From: CALGSZ01 sp042408955
GTDB lineage: Bacteria > Chloroflexota > Chloroflexia > Thermomicrobiales > UBA6265
Direction: 5' to 3'
Assembly (NCBI GenBank): GCA_042408955.1
Contig: JBHOQQ010000066.1
Span: 62,001-126,000 of the forward strand
DNA: 64,000 nucleotides
Below, in pieces: positions 62,309 to 64,000 of this stretch (position 1 is its first letter; each line of letters starts with the position of its first letter). The position numbers and the translations under genes were made by a program. Under the pieces are notes generated by a model. That model made no database searches and was not told where the DNA came from. It was given only the letters and a program-made list of their open reading frames with translations.

Positions 62309-63787
62309 TCAAACTGGCGGGCGCATCCGCCACCAGCCCTCGCTCTGCTCATACGCATACGCGATGCGCAAAGCGGTCTCCTCGTCGAACGGCTTGGCAA
62401 GCACCTGCAACGACACCGGCAAGCCCTCAGAAAACCCGCACGGCACTGCCACACCCGGAATGCCCGCCATATTCGCGGGGATCGTGAAGACATCGGCCAG
62501 ATACATCTGATACGGATCCTCTGTTCGCGCTCCGAGCGGGAACGCAACGGTCGGCGATGTCGGCGCAACGATCGCGTCCACGCGCTCAAATGCCTCGTCA
62601 AAATCACGCTTGATAAGCGTCCGCACCTTTTGGGCCTTCAGGTAGTAGGCATCGTAATATCCTGCGCTCAGCGCGTAGGTTCCCAGCATGATTCGCCGCT
62701 TCACTTCTGGCCCAAACCCCGCACCTCGTGTCTTCTCATACATTTCCCGCAGCGAGTTCGCCTCGCACGACAACCCGTATTTCACGCCGACGTATCGCGC
62801 CAAGTTCGCACTCGCCTCAGCCGGCGCGGTGATGTAATAGGCCGGCAAGGCATATTTCGTGTGCGGCAAGCTCACAGGAACGAGTTCTGCGCCAAGCTCT
62901 TCCAGCCGCTTGACCGCGGCCGCCACTGCCGCGTCCACGCCAGGCTCCATGCCAGACACGCTGTATTCCTGGGCAACGCCAATCCGGGTGCCTCGGAGGT
63001 CCAGGCGAAACGCGCGCCGGTAGTCGGGTACCGGCAGCGGCGCCGAGGTCGAATCCTGAGGATCGTGCCCTGCAATAGCCTCCAGCAGCAATGCCGCATC
63101 CTCAACGGTCCTGGCAAATGGTCCAATCTGGTCAAGGCTGCTGGCAAACGCGATTAAGCCGAAGCGGGAGACCCGTCCATACGTCGGCTTGACGCCCACA
63201 ATGCCGCAGAATCCCGCCGGCTGCCGAATCGATCCGCCAGTGTCCGAGCCGAGGGCAAGAATCGCCTCGCCAGCAGCCACTGCGGCGGCTGGTCCGCCGG
63301 ACGATCCACCCGGCACGCGCTCCGGGTTCCACGGGTTGCGCGTTGCGAAGTAGGCAGAATTCTCGGTCGACGAACCCATTGCAAATTCGTCGGTGTTCGA
63401 CTTGCCGACAAACACCGCTCCCTGCTCCCGGAGTTTCCGCACCACCGTCGCGTCGTACGGCGAGCGAAAACCCTCTAAGATGCGGGATGCCGCGGTCGTC
63501 GGCGCATCCGTCGTGCATAAGACATCTTTGAGGGAGATCGGGATACCAGTGAGAGCTGCGATCTCACCGCGAGCGATGCGCTCATCGGCTGCTCGTGCCT
63601 GCTCCCGCGCCACGTCGGCCATAACCGCCAAATGGCAGCGCAGCACCGGCTCGAGTGCCTCGATCCGAGCGAGGTGGGCCTCTGTCAGTTCAACGGCTGA
63701 GACCTGGCGCGTATCGAGGAGCCGACGTGCCTCAACCGCTGAGAGCTGTGTCAGCTCAGACCATGTGGACGTCCCCAATAGGCTCAT
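62309..63787 (-). CDS. gatA: Asp/Glu-tRNA amidotransferase subunit A
   Basis: The 492-residue amidase releases ammonia from glutamine so that GatB can make Gln-tRNA(Gln) or Asn-tRNA(Asn). The catalytic Lys is in ISLKDVLCT, the cis-Ser in SSGGPAAAVA and the nucleophile Ser in GSDTGGSIRQPA. Length fits GatA. It starts with ATG overlapping the gatC stop as ATGA, which confirms the start. Confidence 0.97.
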   Translation of the reverse strand: MSLLGTSTWSELTQLSAVEARRLLDTRQVSAVELTEAHLARIEALEPVLRCHLAVMADVAREQARAADERIARGEIAALTGIPISLKDVLCTTDAPTTAASRILEGFRSPYDATVVRKLREQGAVFVGKSNTDEFAMGSSTENSAYFATRNPWNPERVPGGSSGGPAAAVAAGEAILALGSDTGGSIRQPAGFCGIVGVKPTYGRVSRFGLIAFASSLDQIGPFARTVEDAALLLEAIAGHDPQDSTSAPLPVPDYRRAFRLDLRGTRIGVAQEYSVSGMEPGVDAAVAAAVKRLEELGAELVPVSLPHTKYALPAYYITAPAEASANLARYVGVKYGLSCEANSLREMYEKTRGAGFGPEVKRRIMLGTYALSAGYYDAYYLKAQKVRTLIKRDFDEAFERVDAIVAPTSPTVAFPLGARTEDPYQMYLADVFTIPANMAGIPGVAVPCGFSEGLPVSLQVLAKPFDEETALRIAYAYEQSEGWWRMRPPV

Positions 63788-64000
63788 GGCAGCTCCTCTT
63801 CGCCACCAAGAGGCGTGTGCACTTCGAAGAAGTTCCCACTCCGGCGCGGAGCATTTGCCAGCACCGCCTCGACCGGCAACGACGGGCAGACAATGTCGTC
63901 CCGCATCACATTGGTCAGCGTAATGACCTGCGCGGTCGGCGGAATGGCGCTCGTGTCAACCTCGTTGAGCGTCGCAATGTGCTCAAGTATCGAGGAAAGC
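63784..64000 (-). CDS. gatC: Asp/Glu-tRNA amidotransferase subunit C (C-terminal part)
   Basis: The last 71 residues or so are visible; the start lies beyond the window. The short conserved motifs LNEVDTSAIPPTAQV, MRDDIV and the FFEVHTPLGGEE end are typical GatC. Its stop overlaps gatA by four bases, so gatCA are coupled. GatC stabilises GatA on GatB. Confidence 0.93.
   Translation of the reverse strand, partial: LSSILEHIATLNEVDTSAIPPTAQVITLTNVMRDDIVCPSLPVEAVLANAPRRSGNFFEVHTPLGGEEELP

Noticed and set aside
62228..63157. Long plus-strand frame opposite gatA.
   Set aside because: gatA has all its catalytic motifs on the other strand.

Overview
The window is a 64 kb piece of a GC-rich bacterial chromosome. 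The gene content suggests a thermophilic Chloroflexota, most likely class Thermomicrobia (Sphaerobacter-like). Support: long STAND/BTAD ATPase regulators, a Uma2-family protein, a zinc-ribbon protein of a type I associate with Chloroflexota, MscL with a zinc-ribbon tail, a hemH/hemCDBEY cluster, and GTG/TTG starts mixed with four-base ATGA/GTGA overlaps. This is inference from families and style; no rRNA is present to settle it.

Layout. 1-3552: sugar catabolism (GH42 beta-galactosidase cut by the window edge, GH4 alpha-galactosidase, ADP-ribosylglycohydrolase). 3553-4465: gene-free, with a dispersed inverted-repeat element. 4466-10592: methionine block with metH, a convergent Uma2 gene, then metG behind a short Met-rich reading frame and a terminator. 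10646-16347: minus-strand PPOX / FAD-oxidase / small-protein operon and a frameshifted BTAD-ATPase regulator, with phased GTTCC repeats between them. 16999-25034: an HTH regulator, cupin, tyrosine recombinase, coiled-coil protein, M20 peptidase and a secreted CAP-discoidin protein behind a three-way-junction RNA that hides its ribosome-binding site. 25242-31293: a two-component system, exported and hypothetical proteins, and a threonine dehydratase.

31488-42838: transport and stress (a sugar ABC importer without ATPase, cupredoxin, tRNA-Lys, a Yip1-like membrane protein, a family-5 solute-binding protein, otsA, a zinc ribbon, and a TPP riboswitch driving a THI5/ThiY-type binding protein). 43039-47941: mscL, an XRE-STAND regulator and a membrane-anchored sulfite-oxidase-like enzyme. 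48205-53623: a 56-residue protein, then DUF4331, TPR and NicO-type metal transporter genes. 53620-55044: arsR-arsM. 55267-61928: heme biosynthesis (hemH, then hemC-hemD-hemB-hemE-hemY). 62309-64000: gatA and the end of gatC.

The most unusual features are non-coding: (i) a dispersed element seen three times, two ATCTC-ended arms in inverted orientation around blocks of exactly 7-bp repeats; (ii) the junction RNA at 23878-23974; (iii) a possibly leaderless Met-rich leader peptide before metG; (iv) helically phased GTTCC repeats beside a BTAD regulator; (v) an AT-rich inverted repeat with three AGATTT repeats in front of hemC.
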